Source: Gammaproteobacteria bacterium
GTDB taxonomy: Bacteria > Pseudomonadota > Gammaproteobacteria > JAADGQ01
Direction: 5' to 3'
Assembly: GCA_021648145.1 (NCBI GenBank)
Contig: JAKITI010000003.1
Location: forward strand, 1-64,000
Length of the DNA stretch: 64,000 nucleotides
In this document: positions 8,283 to 17,877 of the stretch, one piece after another
How the letters are laid out: each line of letters begins with the position of its first letter
Position numbering within the stretch: the stretch's first letter is position 1
Position numbers and translations under genes: made by a program
The notes under the pieces: model-generated
The model's database searches: none
The model's input: the letters and a program-made list of their open reading frames with translations, nothing else
What the model was told of the DNA's origin: nothing

Positions 8283-9386
8283 TTGAGTGTCGGGACTAAA
8301 AAAACTTCGGTCAAAACCAATCTTCTGGATTTAGACCGGCAGGCGATGGAGGCCTTTTTTTCTCAGATGGGAGAAAAGGCTTTTCGTACATCGCAGGTGT
8401 TAAAGTGGATCTATTCGGTTGGCGTTCATGACTTTGATGAGATGACCAATTTAAGCAAAGTGCTTCGTACTCATTTGAAAGAGAGTGCAGAGATTAAAGT
8501 GCCCGAAATGATACGGCAACAAACATCAAAAGATGGAACATGCAAATGGCTTTTTCAGTTAGACGATGGCAACTGTATTGAAACGGTTCTGATTCCTGAA
8601 AAGGAGCGGGGAACATTATGTGTTTCGTCTCAGGTGGGTTGTGCGCTTGATTGCTCTTTTTGCTGCACGGCACAACAAGGTTTTAACCGAAATTTGAGCG
8701 TGAGTGAGATCATTGGTCAGGTTTGGTGGGTTTATCATCATTTAAACAGCGAGCGTGGAAAGCCACGCCCCATTACGAATGTTGTTTTAATGGGAATGGG
8801 CGAACCTCTGCTTAATTTCAATAATGTCATCAGCGCGATGAACTTAATGAAGGATGATTTGGGCTTTGGTCTATCGAAACGGCGTATTACTTTAAGTACT
8901 GCGGGTGTAGTGCCTGCGCTAGATCGTTTCACTGAAATAAGTGATGTAAGTTTGGCGATCTCTTTGCATGCGACTACCGATGAAATACGTAATACGTTAG
9001 TGCCTGTGAATAAAAAGTACCCGCTTGAATCACTGATCGCAGCGTGCAGGCGTTATGTTGAAAAGCAAACTGGGCGGACGATTACGTTTGAGTATGTCAT
9101 GATTGATGGTGTTAATGACTTACCTATACATGCAAGGCAGCTTGTTAAAATGTTAAAAGGAATTCCTTTAAAAATTAATTTAATTCCATTTAACCCTTTT
9201 CCGGGAACAAGTTATGTGTGCTCAACACTGGAGGCGATTGAGCGATTCAGGCAAATTTTGATGTCATCAGGGTTGATTACAGTGACTCGTAAACCCCGTG
9301 GCGAAGATATTGACGCGGCATGTGGGCAGTTAGCCGGGCAAGTAAAAGATCGAACTAAACGCAATACGATTACCAGGGTGGGTTAA
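8283..9386 (+). CDS. rlmN: Dual-specificity 23S rRNA/tRNA adenine-C2 methyltransferase RlmN
   Basis: RlmN is the radical-SAM enzyme that methylates C2 of A2503 in 23S rRNA and A37 in several tRNAs. The cluster motif CALDCSFCC follows [36 protein letters not shown] and ISLHA are all present. The C-terminal [13 protein letters not shown] holds the cysteine that forms the protein-RNA intermediate. The start is a TTG at 8283; the next in-frame ATG (8346) would remove the conserved [10 protein letters not shown] segment. The gene is followed six bases later by pilW, the usual gammaproteobacterial order. Confidence 0.96.
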   Translation: MSVGTKKTSVKTNLLDLDRQAMEAFFSQMGEKAFRTSQVLKWIYSVGVHDFDEMTNLSKVLRTHLKESAEIKVPEMIRQQTSKDGTCKWLFQLDDGNCIETVLIPEKERGTLCVSSQVGCALDCSFCCTAQQGFNRNLSVSEIIGQVWWVYHHLNSERGKPRPITNVVLMGMGEPLLNFNNVISAMNLMKDDLGFGLSKRRITLSTAGVVPALDRFTEISDVSLAISLHATTDEIRNTLVPVNKKYPLESLIAACRRYVEKQTGRTITFEYVMIDGVNDLPIHARQLVKMLKGIPLKINLIPFNPFPGTSYVCSTLEAIERFRQILMSSGLITVTRKPRGEDIDAACGQLAGQVKDRTKRNTITRVG

Positions 9387-9392
9387 TCTCGA

Positions 9393-10145
9393 ATGTATAA
9401 AATTATTTTGCTTTTAATTATTGTTGTTAGCCTGATGGCTTGCAGTACAACATCGACAAAAACTCTTGAGGATAATCGTCAAACAGCGGCTGATGTGAAT
9501 TCTCGGTTGGCACATGCTTATATTCTCCAGGGCAATAAGAGGGATGGTATAGCGAAGTTACGCAAGGCGCTGGAATTAAAGCCGGAGATGCCTTCAACAC
9601 ACCACTATATTGCGGAAACCTATCGTTTGTTGGGGCAAGCAGCACTGGCAGAATCTCACTATTTAAAGGCAACAAAACTCACGCCTGATGATTCATCAAT
9701 GCAGAACAATTATGGTGTATTTTTATGTGAGCAGGGTCGTTATGATGATGCTGAAAAGCGTTTTTTAGTGAGTGCGCGTAATCCACTTTATGCGACACCG
9801 GAAGAGGCTTATGAAAATGCAGCGCTGTGTGCATTGCGCTTGCCGGATAAGGAGAAGGCTGAGTTTTACTTTCGCAAGGCAGTGGAGGTTCATCCACTTC
9901 GGGCACGCTCGCTTTATCAGTTGGCGCTTCTTGAATTCGAACAAAAAAACTATATGCAGGCTCGTGCGTTTCTTCAGCGCTATGATGGAGTTTCTGTGGA
10001 GAGCTCTGAATCTTTGTGGTTAGGTTTACGAATAGAGCGCTTCAATGAAAATCAGACAATGATGACACAATATGCCAAATCTTTGACTGAGAAGTTTCCT
10101 GAATCTCAAGAGGCTCAATGGTATCTGGAGTCGAAAAAACCATGA
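9393..10145 (+). CDS. pilW: Type IV pilus biogenesis lipoprotein PilW/PilF (TPR)
   Basis: PilW (PilF in Pseudomonas) is an outer-membrane-anchored lipoprotein that assembles the PilQ secretin of type IV pili. The 250-residue protein begins with a lipoprotein signal (LLLIIVVSLMAC, Cys in the lipobox). Tandem TPR helices follow (AYILQGNKRDGIAKLRKAL; HHYIAETYRLLGQAALAESH; NYGVFLCEQGRYDDAEKRF; and more). Identification rests on these repeats plus its place between rlmN and rodZ. Its stop overlaps the rodZ start by four bases. It implies that type IV pilus genes exist elsewhere in the genome. Confidence 0.9.
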   Translation: MYKIILLLIIVVSLMACSTTSTKTLEDNRQTAADVNSRLAHAYILQGNKRDGIAKLRKALELKPEMPSTHHYIAETYRLLGQAALAESHYLKATKLTPDDSSMQNNYGVFLCEQGRYDDAEKRFLVSARNPLYATPEEAYENAALCALRLPDKEKAEFYFRKAVEVHPLRARSLYQLALLEFEQKNYMQARAFLQRYDGVSVESSESLWLGLRIERFNENQTMMTQYAKSLTEKFPESQEAQWYLESKKP

Positions 10146-11101
10146 CGACATTTGTCGAATCTTCCAAAAAAGATCAATGCCACTCTTCTGCGGCCGTTGG
10201 GATTGGTTCTCAATTGCGCAAAGCGCGTGAGTCACGCCAGTTAAGCCAGATGGATGTTGCTGAGCAATTATATCTGGATGAAAATATAGTGAGCGCATTA
10301 GAGCGAGATGATTATGGTGCATTACCTGAGGCTATTTTTGTTAAAGGTTATATTCGTAATTATTCACGTTTAGTGGGATTGAACCCTGACACTTTAGTTA
10401 AGCTTTACGAAAATAGTGAAATACAGCAGCCTTTACCTGTGTTGGAAAATGTTTGTAAAACTAAAGATAATGTATCTGAGCAACACGCTTTACCGCGCTG
10501 GCAGATTTTATCCTTGGTTGCGGTCAGTTTGGTATTGCTCCTGTTTGTCTATCTTTTTAATAGTTCTGAGCGGCCGGAAAAATCTGTGGCAACAAACGCA
10601 TTTGAAGAACGTGCTCTGGTGTCATTGCCTGGTGATGAAGTTGAAACGACTGTTTTGGTGGAGCTTCCTCAAAATAGTAAAAACAGAGAGGTGCAGTGGC
10701 CCATAGATTATTCGAATGAAAATAATGAGCATGTTAAAGAGTCCTCTCAAGCGGTTGAGACTGTTCAATCTGAATATGTCGTGACCGCACTTGAAGATGA
10801 GAGTAAAACGACCAAGGAAGAGCTTCTCATCGATAAAAATGTTGGAGTAAAATTTAATTTTACACAAGATTCCTGGGTCGAGGTTGTGGATGCAACAGGG
10901 CAGCGTTTATATTTTAGCTTGGCAAAAAGTGGCAGCGAAATCAAATTGTTGGGTGTTGCTCCTTTTGATGTTATTTTGGGGTTCGCTGTTGGGGTGACAG
11001 TTAAATACAACAATAAACCCTTTGATTTAACACCTCATGTTCAAGAGGGTGTGGCGCGCTTTACACTGGGAAAAACAGGCGGCAAGGCGAATAAACAATG
11101 A
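10142..11101 (+). CDS. rodZ: Cytoskeletal protein RodZ
   Basis: RodZ links the MreB cytoskeleton to the cell-wall elongation machinery. The 319-residue protein has the expected three parts: an N-terminal helix-turn-helix (about 18-95, with [20 protein letters not shown] and [15 protein letters not shown]), one transmembrane helix (about 118-138, [17 protein letters not shown]), and a periplasmic beta-domain of the DUF4115 type (about 235-312, with [19 protein letters not shown]). The ATG at 10142 overlaps the pilW stop and is preferred to an in-frame start 24 bases upstream. The stop overlaps the ispG start. Confidence 0.92.
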   Translation: MTTFVESSKKDQCHSSAAVGIGSQLRKARESRQLSQMDVAEQLYLDENIVSALERDDYGALPEAIFVKGYIRNYSRLVGLNPDTLVKLYENSEIQQPLPVLENVCKTKDNVSEQHALPRWQILSLVAVSLVLLLFVYLFNSSERPEKSVATNAFEERALVSLPGDEVETTVLVELPQNSKNREVQWPIDYSNENNEHVKESSQAVETVQSEYVVTALEDESKTTKEELLIDKNVGVKFNFTQDSWVEVVDATGQRLYFSLAKSGSEIKLLGVAPFDVILGFAVGVTVKYNNKPFDLTPHVQEGVARFTLGKTGGKANKQ

Positions 11102-12180
11102 GCTTTAAAACAACGATCAAACGTCGGTTATCCAGAAAAATTCATGTTGGCTCTGTCGCGGTGGGTGGTGATGCGCCTATTTCAGTTCAGAGTATGACCA
11201 ACACGGACACCTGCGATGTGCAGGCGACCGTGGCACAAATTAGAGCGCTAGAGAGTGTGGGGGCTGATATCGTACGTGTTTCCATTCCGACGATGGATGC
11301 CGCAGAAGCTTTGGGAGCCATTCGTAAAGAGGTTGAGGTTCCTTTAGTCGCTGATATTCATTTTGACTATAAAATTGCATTGCGCGCTGCTGAGCTTGGA
11401 GTGGATTGTTTGCGCATTAACCCTGGAAATATCGGGCGTGATGATCGTGTTAAAGCCGTGGTTGATTGTGCTCGTGAGCATAATATTCCGATCCGTATAG
11501 GAGTGAATGCGGGTTCTTTGGAAAAAGAACTCCTTCAGCGTTACAAAGAACCCACGCCACAAGCGATGGTTGATTCGGCGATGCGGCATGTTGATCTTCT
11601 TGATAAATATGATTTTCAAGACTTTAAGATCAGCTTGAAAGCCTCTGATGTTTTTATGACTGTTGCGGCTTATCGAATTCTGGCCAGTCAAATTGAGCAG
11701 CCACTGCATTTGGGAATTACTGAAGCCGGTGGTTTTCGTGCGGGTACTGTCAAATCTGCAATTGGTTTGGGTATGTTGTTGGCTGAAGGAATCGGCGATA
11801 CGTTACGTGTTTCCCTGGCGGCTGATCCCGTTCAGGAGATCAAAGTGGGCTTCGATATTTTGAAAAGCCTTCACTTGCGTAGTAAAGGGATTAATTTAAT
11901 TGCTTGTCCGAGCTGCTCAAGACAGAACTTTGATGTGATTAGCACTGTAAATGCATTAGAAGCACGTCTGGAAGATATTATTGAGCCTTTGGATGTTGCC
12001 GTGATTGGCTGTGTAGTGAATGGGCCTGGCGAGGCGCGTGAAGTTCAAGTCGCTGTGACGGGGGGAACGCCCAACTTGATCTATCTCAATGGCAAACCGG
12101 ATCATAAAGTTTCCAATGAACAGTTGGTTGATCGCATGGAAAAAGAGATTCGTGATGCAATTGCATCAAGACAGGAATAG
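11098..12180 (+). CDS. ispG: 4-hydroxy-3-methylbut-2-enyl diphosphate synthase IspG
   Basis: IspG (GcpE) is the penultimate enzyme of the MEP isoprenoid pathway, reducing MEcPP to HMBPP with a 4Fe-4S cluster. The 360-residue protein has [12 protein letters not shown], the TIM-barrel segments [12 protein letters not shown] and RINPGNIG, and the cluster ligands in LIACPSCSR and [12 protein letters not shown], where the Glu is the fourth ligand. It begins four bases inside rodZ. In many relatives hisS follows; here the next gene is a DUF1249 gene, so the conserved string is broken after ispG. Confidence 0.96.
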   Translation: MSFKTTIKRRLSRKIHVGSVAVGGDAPISVQSMTNTDTCDVQATVAQIRALESVGADIVRVSIPTMDAAEALGAIRKEVEVPLVADIHFDYKIALRAAELGVDCLRINPGNIGRDDRVKAVVDCAREHNIPIRIGVNAGSLEKELLQRYKEPTPQAMVDSAMRHVDLLDKYDFQDFKISLKASDVFMTVAAYRILASQIEQPLHLGITEAGGFRAGTVKSAIGLGMLLAEGIGDTLRVSLAADPVQEIKVGFDILKSLHLRSKGINLIACPSCSRQNFDVISTVNALEARLEDIIEPLDVAVIGCVVNGPGEAREVQVAVTGGTPNLIYLNGKPDHKVSNEQLVDRMEKEIRDAIASRQE

Positions 12181-12188
12181 AAGCCAAA

Positions 12189-12638
12189 ATGAGGCTTGAT
12201 GATCGGGTTCGAGTACGTCGATTTTATTCCTGGGCAAGAGTTTATGAAATTAATCATCGACTTTTGCTCAAGCTCATTCCTGAGCTTAAAGAGCTTCCTG
12301 ATGAAATTTTTCTGCTGGACGGTGGTTCGTGCACGGTGGCTGTTTCTGTTGTTGAACGCTGTAAATTTACCACTTCCATCACGCTGAGTCATGATCTGAA
12401 AAGCCATGATCTGTTTGTTATAAATCCTTCTGTAAAAATTCGTATCTACCATGATGCTCGGCTTGCCGAAGTTGTGGCTTGTCAGCAAGATTCGAAATTT
12501 TTTGCTGTTTACCCCTTTATTTTAGCTAAAGTCCCTTTTCAAAATGAGAAGCGTGATGTCAATCTATTTTTAAGAGAGTGGCTCAACCACTGCCTTGCAC
12601 AAGGCTATACTCAAAAATACCGTAAATTAGACTTTTAA
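12189..12638 (+). CDS. DUF1249 family protein (YqiB-like), function unknown
   Basis: This 149-residue cytosolic protein resembles E. coli YqiB (DUF1249). The clearest segments are VKIRIYHDARLAEVVACQQ and, near the end, FLREWLNHCLAQG, both close to YqiB as I remember it. No catalytic motif, signal peptide or membrane helix is evident. It follows ispG by eight bases, so it probably shares that transcript, and it ends just before a strong terminator. In enterobacteria yqiB lies in a different neighbourhood, so context gives no functional hint. Confidence 0.8.
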   Translation: MRLDDRVRVRRFYSWARVYEINHRLLLKLIPELKELPDEIFLLDGGSCTVAVSVVERCKFTTSITLSHDLKSHDLFVINPSVKIRIYHDARLAEVVACQQDSKFFAVYPFILAKVPFQNEKRDVNLFLREWLNHCLAQGYTQKYRKLDF

Positions 12639-12698
12639 CGCCCAATAACTGCGTTATAATTTCTTCCTTTATAGGCAGGCTCATACTTCATAGTGATT

Positions 12699-12726
12699 AA
12701 AAAACCACATTTATATGTGGTTTTTT
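12699..12726. terminator. Bidirectional intrinsic terminator
   Basis: A 12-base stem (AAAAAACCACAT pairing with ATGTGGTTTTTT) encloses a TTAT loop, with a U-run on either strand. It should end the rlmN-pilW-rodZ-ispG-DUF1249 transcript about 60 bases after the last stop codon and insulate the dcw cluster. Confidence 0.85.
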
Positions 12727-12905
12727 TGTGGGATTTATTTTTACCTTAATAAACAATGAATCATGTATTTTATGTATTTTTTTACATTCAATAATATATT
12801 TAACTATTTGATTTGTATATTTAATCATTTTTGTTGGTAATAGATTATATGTAAAGTGGTGATTTTTCTTGTGTGGCATTTAATTGGGGTATATAGTGTT
12901 GAAAT

Positions 12906-12940
12906 GTGGTTGTATGTGGGTAAATGTGGGTAATTATGGG
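12906..12940 (+). promoter_or_regulatory. MraZ operator boxes
   Basis: Four boxes spaced exactly ten bases apart precede mraZ: GTGGT at 12906, GTGGG at 12916, GTGGG at 12926 and ATGGG at 12936. Known MraZ proteins bind TGGGN repeats with five-base spacers upstream of their own gene, so this is very probably the autoregulatory operator of the dcw operon. The last box ends about 11 bases before the start codon. Confidence 0.85.
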
Positions 12941-12951
12941 AGTAGGTTGAG

Positions 12952-13407
12952 TTGTTTCGAGGTGTTTCAGCACTGAATCTTGATGGTAAGGGGCGCATGG
13001 CGATCCCTGCCAGGCATCGCGGTCGCTTGGCTGATTGTGATGAAGGTCAGTTGATACTTACTGTGGATAACAACTCGCCTTGTCTATTGCTTTACCCTTT
13101 GGCGGAGTGGGAAGAAATTGAAAGGAAGCTTATAAAACTTCCCAGCCTGGACAAACAAGCACGTCGTTTGCAGCGCCTTTTGATTGGCCATGCAACTGAG
13201 TGTGATATGGATGGTGCAGGCCGGATTTTAGTGCCCTCACCTCTGCGTAGTTTTGCTCAGCTTGAAAAACGTGTCGTGATGATTGGTCAGGGCAATAAAT
13301 TTGAAATCTGGAATGAGCAAACCTGGCAGACAAGTTGTGATGAGTGGATGTCTGAAAATGATGTCGACGAACCACTTTCGAGTGATTTGGAATCGTTATC
13401 TTTATAG
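12952..13407 (+). CDS. mraZ: Transcriptional regulator MraZ
   Basis: MraZ is the ring-forming AbrB-fold repressor of the dcw cluster. The 151-residue protein has the two halves of the family, each with its own repeat: FRGVSALNLDGKGRMAIPAR with RHRGRL, then ATECDMDGAGRILVPSPLR. The start is a TTG at 12952, which gives the family's FRG N-terminus; no ATG upstream is usable. The periodic boxes directly upstream fit autoregulation. It is the first gene of the division and cell-wall operon and ends three bases before rsmH. Confidence 0.95.
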   Translation: MFRGVSALNLDGKGRMAIPARHRGRLADCDEGQLILTVDNNSPCLLLYPLAEWEEIERKLIKLPSLDKQARRLQRLLIGHATECDMDGAGRILVPSPLRSFAQLEKRVVMIGQGNKFEIWNEQTWQTSCDEWMSENDVDEPLSSDLESLSL

Positions 13408-13410
13408 TCA

Positions 13411-14355
13411 ATGATGAAAAAATTTTCTCACCAACCCGTATTGCTGAATGCTGCGGTGGATGGACTGGCTGTCGAGCGTAAAGGGATTTATGTCGATGGC
13501 ACATTTGGGCGAGGCGGCCATGCATCGCTTGTTTTGTCTCGTCTGAATGATTGTGGTCGCTTGTATGCTATCGATAAAGATCCTGAGGCGCTTAAAGTGG
13601 CTCAGGATCAGCTGGGTACAGATCCCCGTTTTTCTATTACGCAGGGTTCGTTTGCTATGCTGGCAAGGTATGCCCATGAATGGGGTGTTGCTGGAAAAAT
13701 CAATGGCGTTTTACTTGATTTAGGTGTCTCATCTCCTCAGTTGGATGATGCGATGCGTGGTTTCAGTTTTAGCTCTGATGGTCCATTGGATATGCGTATG
13801 GATCCCAGCTCTGGTATCAGTGCTGCTTCGTTTCTTGCGACGGCAGAGGCTTATGATATTACTCAGGTACTTCGTAAATATGGCGATGAGCGCTTTGCCA
13901 AGCGTATTGCTAAAGCGATTGTTGCCTCCAGAGAGACTCAGCCGATTACAACAACAGCTCAGTTGTCAAAAATCATATCTGAAGCCAATCCGCGTTGGGA
14001 GAAGAAAAAACATCCCGCAACACGTAGTTTTCAGGCGATTCGTATTTTCATTAATAAAGAGCTGGATGATTTGGAGAGTTGCCTGGATCAAGTTTTGGAT
14101 GTTCTGGCTCCGGGTGGGCGTTTATCTGTTATCAGTTTTCACTCTCTGGAAGATCGGATTGTTAAACGTTTTATGCGTAAACAGGCGCGTGGTGATGATT
14201 TTCCACCTGATTTACCCATTCCCCAGTCACAGCTAAACCCCAAGCTTAAACTGATCAGTAAAGCGATTCGTGCAAGTGACGAAGAGGTGGCGCAAAACCC
14301 ACGAGCACGCAGTGCAGTGTTGAGGGTTGCTGAAAAAGTGGGGGCTTCAATATGA
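13411..14355 (+). CDS. rsmH: 16S rRNA m4C1402 methyltransferase RsmH
   Basis: RsmH (MraW) N4-methylates C1402 in the ribosomal P site using SAM. The 314-residue protein shows [13 protein letters not shown], the SAM-binding [17 protein letters not shown], the family signature [25 protein letters not shown], and the C-terminal [15 protein letters not shown]. Two adjacent ATGs (13411 and 13414) are possible starts. Its stop overlaps the ftsL start by four bases. Confidence 0.96.
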   Translation: MMKKFSHQPVLLNAAVDGLAVERKGIYVDGTFGRGGHASLVLSRLNDCGRLYAIDKDPEALKVAQDQLGTDPRFSITQGSFAMLARYAHEWGVAGKINGVLLDLGVSSPQLDDAMRGFSFSSDGPLDMRMDPSSGISAASFLATAEAYDITQVLRKYGDERFAKRIAKAIVASRETQPITTTAQLSKIISEANPRWEKKKHPATRSFQAIRIFINKELDDLESCLDQVLDVLAPGGRLSVISFHSLEDRIVKRFMRKQARGDDFPPDLPIPQSQLNPKLKLISKAIRASDEEVAQNPRARSAVLRVAEKVGASI

Positions 14356-14624
14356 TTGCATGGGAAAAAGCATTACTTTTTTCATTAATGCTAGCTGTAT
14401 TGCTGTCTGCAATCGGTGTTGTGTATAGCAAGCATACTCATCGTCAGTTGTTTTTTAAATTGCAATCTTTACAAGTCGATGGAGATCAGTTGGAAATTGA
14501 GTGGGGTCAGCTTCAGCTGGAGCAAGGGGCTCGCTCAGCGCACTCTGAAGTGGAAAGAGTTGCACGCAATAAGCTTGACATGGTCTCACCCTCAACAGAA
14601 TCAGTGGTTTTTATTAAGCCATGA
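14352..14624 (+). CDS. ftsL: Cell division protein FtsL
   Basis: FtsL is a small bitopic protein that forms the FtsQLB divisome complex and helps activate FtsWI. The 90-residue sequence has a short cytoplasmic start, one transmembrane helix (about 6-24, [19 protein letters not shown]), and a periplasmic coiled coil (about 35-75). Sequence conservation is low in this family; identity rests on this architecture and its fixed place between rsmH and ftsI. Overlaps with both neighbours suggest coupled translation. Confidence 0.9.
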   Translation: MIAWEKALLFSLMLAVLLSAIGVVYSKHTHRQLFFKLQSLQVDGDQLEIEWGQLQLEQGARSAHSEVERVARNKLDMVSPSTESVVFIKP

Positions 14625-16369
14625 ATGCGAGCAATAGAAAAATAAAAGCGCAACCTATTCTCCAGCAGCGGAGAATATTGTTGCTCGCTATGTTAGGTGT
14701 TTTTGCTGTTGCATTGATGGGGCGGGCAGTTTATTTGCAGGTTCTTAATAAAGAGTTCTATCAGGGAAAGGCGAAGAACCATTCAAGTACCGTGGTAATT
14801 GTTTCTCATCGCGGCATGATTACAGATCGTTTTGGTGAACCACTGGCGGTGAGTACTCCGGTCTATTCTGTTTGGGCGAACCCTCAGGAGCTTGATGCAG
14901 AGTCTCAGCAGCTCCCGCATTTAGCGCACATACTGGATATGAAAGTATCAAAAATCCATCAGTTACTAGAGAAATACAGTAACAGCTCATTTGTTTATTT
15001 AAAACGGCAAATAGAGCCAAGCCAAGCCGAGTGGGCAAAAAAAATTGGTTTGGATGGCGTTCATATTCAGCGTGAATATCGTCGCTATTATCCAACGGCA
15101 GATGTCATGGCGCATGTGACGGGTTTTACCAATATAGAGGATCATGGTCTTGAAGGGCTGGAAAAAACTTACGATACCTATTTAAGCGGCATCAATGGCA
15201 AAGAGAGGGTGCTGCGGGACAGTCGGCGTCGAGCCGTTGAGAAAGTTGATCGTATGCAGGAGCCTGTTCCTGGAAATGATTTAAAGCTGAGCATTGATCG
15301 TCGGTTACAGTATTTGGCCTATCGAGAACTGCAAATAGCCATAGACAAACACAATGCGGTGTCTGGATCAATTGTTATGCTGGATGTTAAAACGGGTGAA
15401 GTGCTGGCGATGGTCAACTCCCCCTCATATAACCCGAATGACTGGTCATCTCGCAAAGGGAGTGCTTTACGTAATCGTGCTGTAACGGATATTTTTGAGC
15501 CAGGATCCACCATCAAGCCTTTTGTGGTTGCGGCGGCTTTAGAAACGGGACGCTATTTGCCTACAACACAAATTAATACGGCTCCTGGTTATTTTAGAGT
15601 CAATAAGCATCTGACGGTGCGAGATATTAAGAATTACGGGTTGATTGATGTCAGCACCATCATCAGTAAATCAAGCAATATTGGGATGAGTAAAATTGCC
15701 TTGTCGCTAGAGTCTGAGCTGTTATGGCAGACCTTTTCTGACGTGGGTTTAGGCATGATTACGGGAAGTGGATTTCCTGGGGAAGCGGATGGTTGGTTGA
15801 GTTATCCCGGGCGTTGGCGTGAAGCGGAGCGTGCGACTTTATCATTTGGTTATGGATTATCGTTGACTCCACTGCAGTTGGCGCGTGCCTATTCGGTGTT
15901 GGCTGATGATGGTTTGATTAAGCCGGTATCATTTACTGTGATTAATGATACGCCTGTCAGTGAACGTGTATTCCAGGCAGAAACAGCCGTACGTTTACGG
16001 AGCATGATGGAAGATGTTGTCGCTGATGGGGGAACTGCAATACGAGCGCAAGTGCCTGGATATCGCATTGCCGGTAAAACAGGGACGGTGAAAAAGTCAT
16101 CAAAGTCTGGGTATAGCGATGATAAATATCTTTCACTGTTTGCCGGAATGGCACCTGCGAGTGATCCACGACTCGTGATGGTGGTGGTAGTTAACGAGCC
16201 ACGTAATGAAGACTATTATGGCGGAATTGTTGCGGCACCTGTCTTTTCTAATGTGATGTCAGGGGCACTTCGTTTGATGGATATTGCACCAGATCATCTG
16301 GAATCACTGGATGCTCATATGGTGCTGGGCTCTGAAGTGTCCGAGTCTTCTCTGGCGGGTGTGCGATGA
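14621..16369 (+). CDS. ftsI: Peptidoglycan D,D-transpeptidase FtsI (PBP3)
   Basis: FtsI crosslinks septal peptidoglycan and is a target of beta-lactams. The 582-residue protein has an N-terminal transmembrane helix (about 19-39), a pedestal domain starting near RGMITDRFGEPLA, and a C-terminal transpeptidase domain. The catalytic motifs are all visible: STIK with the nucleophile at Ser296, the SSN triad in ISKSSNIGM, and KTGT in IAGKTGTVKK. It overlaps ftsL and murE by four bases each. Confidence 0.96.
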   Translation: MNASNRKIKAQPILQQRRILLLAMLGVFAVALMGRAVYLQVLNKEFYQGKAKNHSSTVVIVSHRGMITDRFGEPLAVSTPVYSVWANPQELDAESQQLPHLAHILDMKVSKIHQLLEKYSNSSFVYLKRQIEPSQAEWAKKIGLDGVHIQREYRRYYPTADVMAHVTGFTNIEDHGLEGLEKTYDTYLSGINGKERVLRDSRRRAVEKVDRMQEPVPGNDLKLSIDRRLQYLAYRELQIAIDKHNAVSGSIVMLDVKTGEVLAMVNSPSYNPNDWSSRKGSALRNRAVTDIFEPGSTIKPFVVAAALETGRYLPTTQINTAPGYFRVNKHLTVRDIKNYGLIDVSTIISKSSNIGMSKIALSLESELLWQTFSDVGLGMITGSGFPGEADGWLSYPGRWREAERATLSFGYGLSLTPLQLARAYSVLADDGLIKPVSFTVINDTPVSERVFQAETAVRLRSMMEDVVADGGTAIRAQVPGYRIAGKTGTVKKSSKSGYSDDKYLSLFAGMAPASDPRLVMVVVVNEPRNEDYYGGIVAAPVFSNVMSGALRLMDIAPDHLESLDAHMVLGSEVSESSLAGVR

Positions 16370-17877
16370 AACAGCACTCTATAATAAAACTTCAGACTTT
16401 ATTGAATGGTGATCTGTCAGTAGATGGCATCGTGGATTGTGATGTTTCTAGTATCACAATGGACAGTCGAAATGTTCAGTCAGGCTCTCTATTTTTAGCA
16501 TGTTCGGGTGAGATGAGTCAGGGGCATCACTTTATTGAGCAAGCCATACAGATGGGTGCTGTGGCAATACTCTATGAAACACCTGTACCTGAGGGCGTAT
16601 CAGAAAAAGAGCTGAATGACTTGTCTGTCCCTGTTTTAGCATTTCCAGAATTAAGTGCGAAGGCAGGGGTGATTGCAAGCCGTTTTTATGATGACCCATC
16701 AACGGATATGACCGTGGTAGGCATTACTGGAACCAACGGTAAAACGTCGTGTTGTCACTTTACAGCTCAAGCATTGCATGACAGTGGACTGTCTTGTGGT
16801 GTGATTGGAACATTGGGTAATGGCATTTACGGCTCATTAAAAAGTACAACACATACAACACCAAACGCTATTAAATTGCAGCAGTTATTGGCACAGATGC
16901 GTGACCAAGGCGTATCGCATGTGATCATGGAGGTGTCATCACACGGTATACAGCAGCACCGAATTTCAGGGGTTCAATTTGATGTGGCTCTGTTTACTAA
17001 CTTGAGCCGTGATCATCTTGATTATCACGGTGATTTGGTCAGTTATGCCAATACAAAAAAACGTCTGTTTGTTATGCCTGGGTTGCGTTTTTCTGTGATT
17101 AATTCAGATGATTCGGTCGGACGAGAACTGCTTCATGAGTTATCTGAAAAATCGCCTGGAAAAGTTAAATGTTTGAGTTATGGTTTATCGGATGTTGAAA
17201 GTAATGTTCAGGGTTATGACTTGGCGTTGATGTCCAGTGGCTTGACGATGCAAGTGAAAACACCTTGGGGTCAAGGTGAGTTGAATAGTCCGTTGTTGGG
17301 TCGTTTTAATGCCAGCAATTTATTGGCGGTGCTGACTGTTTTGTTATCACTAAAAATTTCCCTTAATGATGCAATTTATCGTTTGGCTCACCTTAAAGCT
17401 GTGCCTGGGCGTATGGAGTCTTTGGGTGGCCAGCAGGGGTTGCCATTAGTTATAGTTGATTTTGCACACACTCCAGATGCTTTGATGCAGGTATTGCAAG
17501 CGCTGAGGTTGCATTGCGGTGGAACTCTTTGGTGTGTTTTTGGCTGTGGCGGTGATCGAGATAAGGGTAAGCGAGCGGAAATGGGGGCTGTTGCTGAGCA
17601 GTATGCTGACCAGATTGTGATTACCGATGATAACCCTCGTTTTGAACGTGCTGAGACTATTACTGAAAATATCTTGCAGGGAATAAAATCGCCTGAGCAA
17701 GTGAAAGTAATGAGTGATCGCGGTGAGGCGATTCACTATGCCATAAGTCATGCTGCCGCCAATGATATGGTGTTGATTGCAGGTAAGGGGCATGAAAATT
17801 ATCAGCTTATTAATGGTGAAGCAGCGCCGTTCAATGATTGTGAACAAGTGGTTGCAGCGTTAAAGGAGGCCGCTTGA
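16366..17877 (+). CDS. murE: UDP-MurNAc-L-Ala-D-Glu:meso-DAP ligase MurE
   Basis: MurE adds the third residue of the peptidoglycan stem peptide. The 503-residue ligase has the N-terminal UDP-binding domain (SITMDSRNVQSGSLFLAC), the P-loop VVGITGTNGKTSC, HTTPNA, the carbamylated-lysine region, and the C-terminal VDFAHTPDAL. The DNPR motif (ITDDNPRFE) marks enzymes that use meso-diaminopimelate, so the wall is DAP-type as expected for a Gram-negative. It overlaps ftsI by four bases and murF by one. Confidence 0.96.
   Translation: MKQHSIIKLQTLLNGDLSVDGIVDCDVSSITMDSRNVQSGSLFLACSGEMSQGHHFIEQAIQMGAVAILYETPVPEGVSEKELNDLSVPVLAFPELSAKAGVIASRFYDDPSTDMTVVGITGTNGKTSCCHFTAQALHDSGLSCGVIGTLGNGIYGSLKSTTHTTPNAIKLQQLLAQMRDQGVSHVIMEVSSHGIQQHRISGVQFDVALFTNLSRDHLDYHGDLVSYANTKKRLFVMPGLRFSVINSDDSVGRELLHELSEKSPGKVKCLSYGLSDVESNVQGYDLALMSSGLTMQVKTPWGQGELNSPLLGRFNASNLLAVLTVLLSLKISLNDAIYRLAHLKAVPGRMESLGGQQGLPLVIVDFAHTPDALMQVLQALRLHCGGTLWCVFGCGGDRDKGKRAEMGAVAEQYADQIVITDDNPRFERAETITENILQGIKSPEQVKVMSDRGEAIHYAISHAAANDMVLIAGKGHENYQLINGEAAPFNDCEQVVAALKEAA

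Larger units (their letters stand above)
12639..12951. other. AT-rich intergenic region upstream of the dcw cluster
   Basis: This 313-base gap has no convincing gene. It contains a strong terminator (12699-12726), a long AT-rich tract (about 12729-12880), and the periodic MraZ operator boxes (12906-12940) just before mraZ. The dcw promoter should lie in the AT-rich part, but I cannot choose one -35/-10 pair with confidence. Confidence 0.6.
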
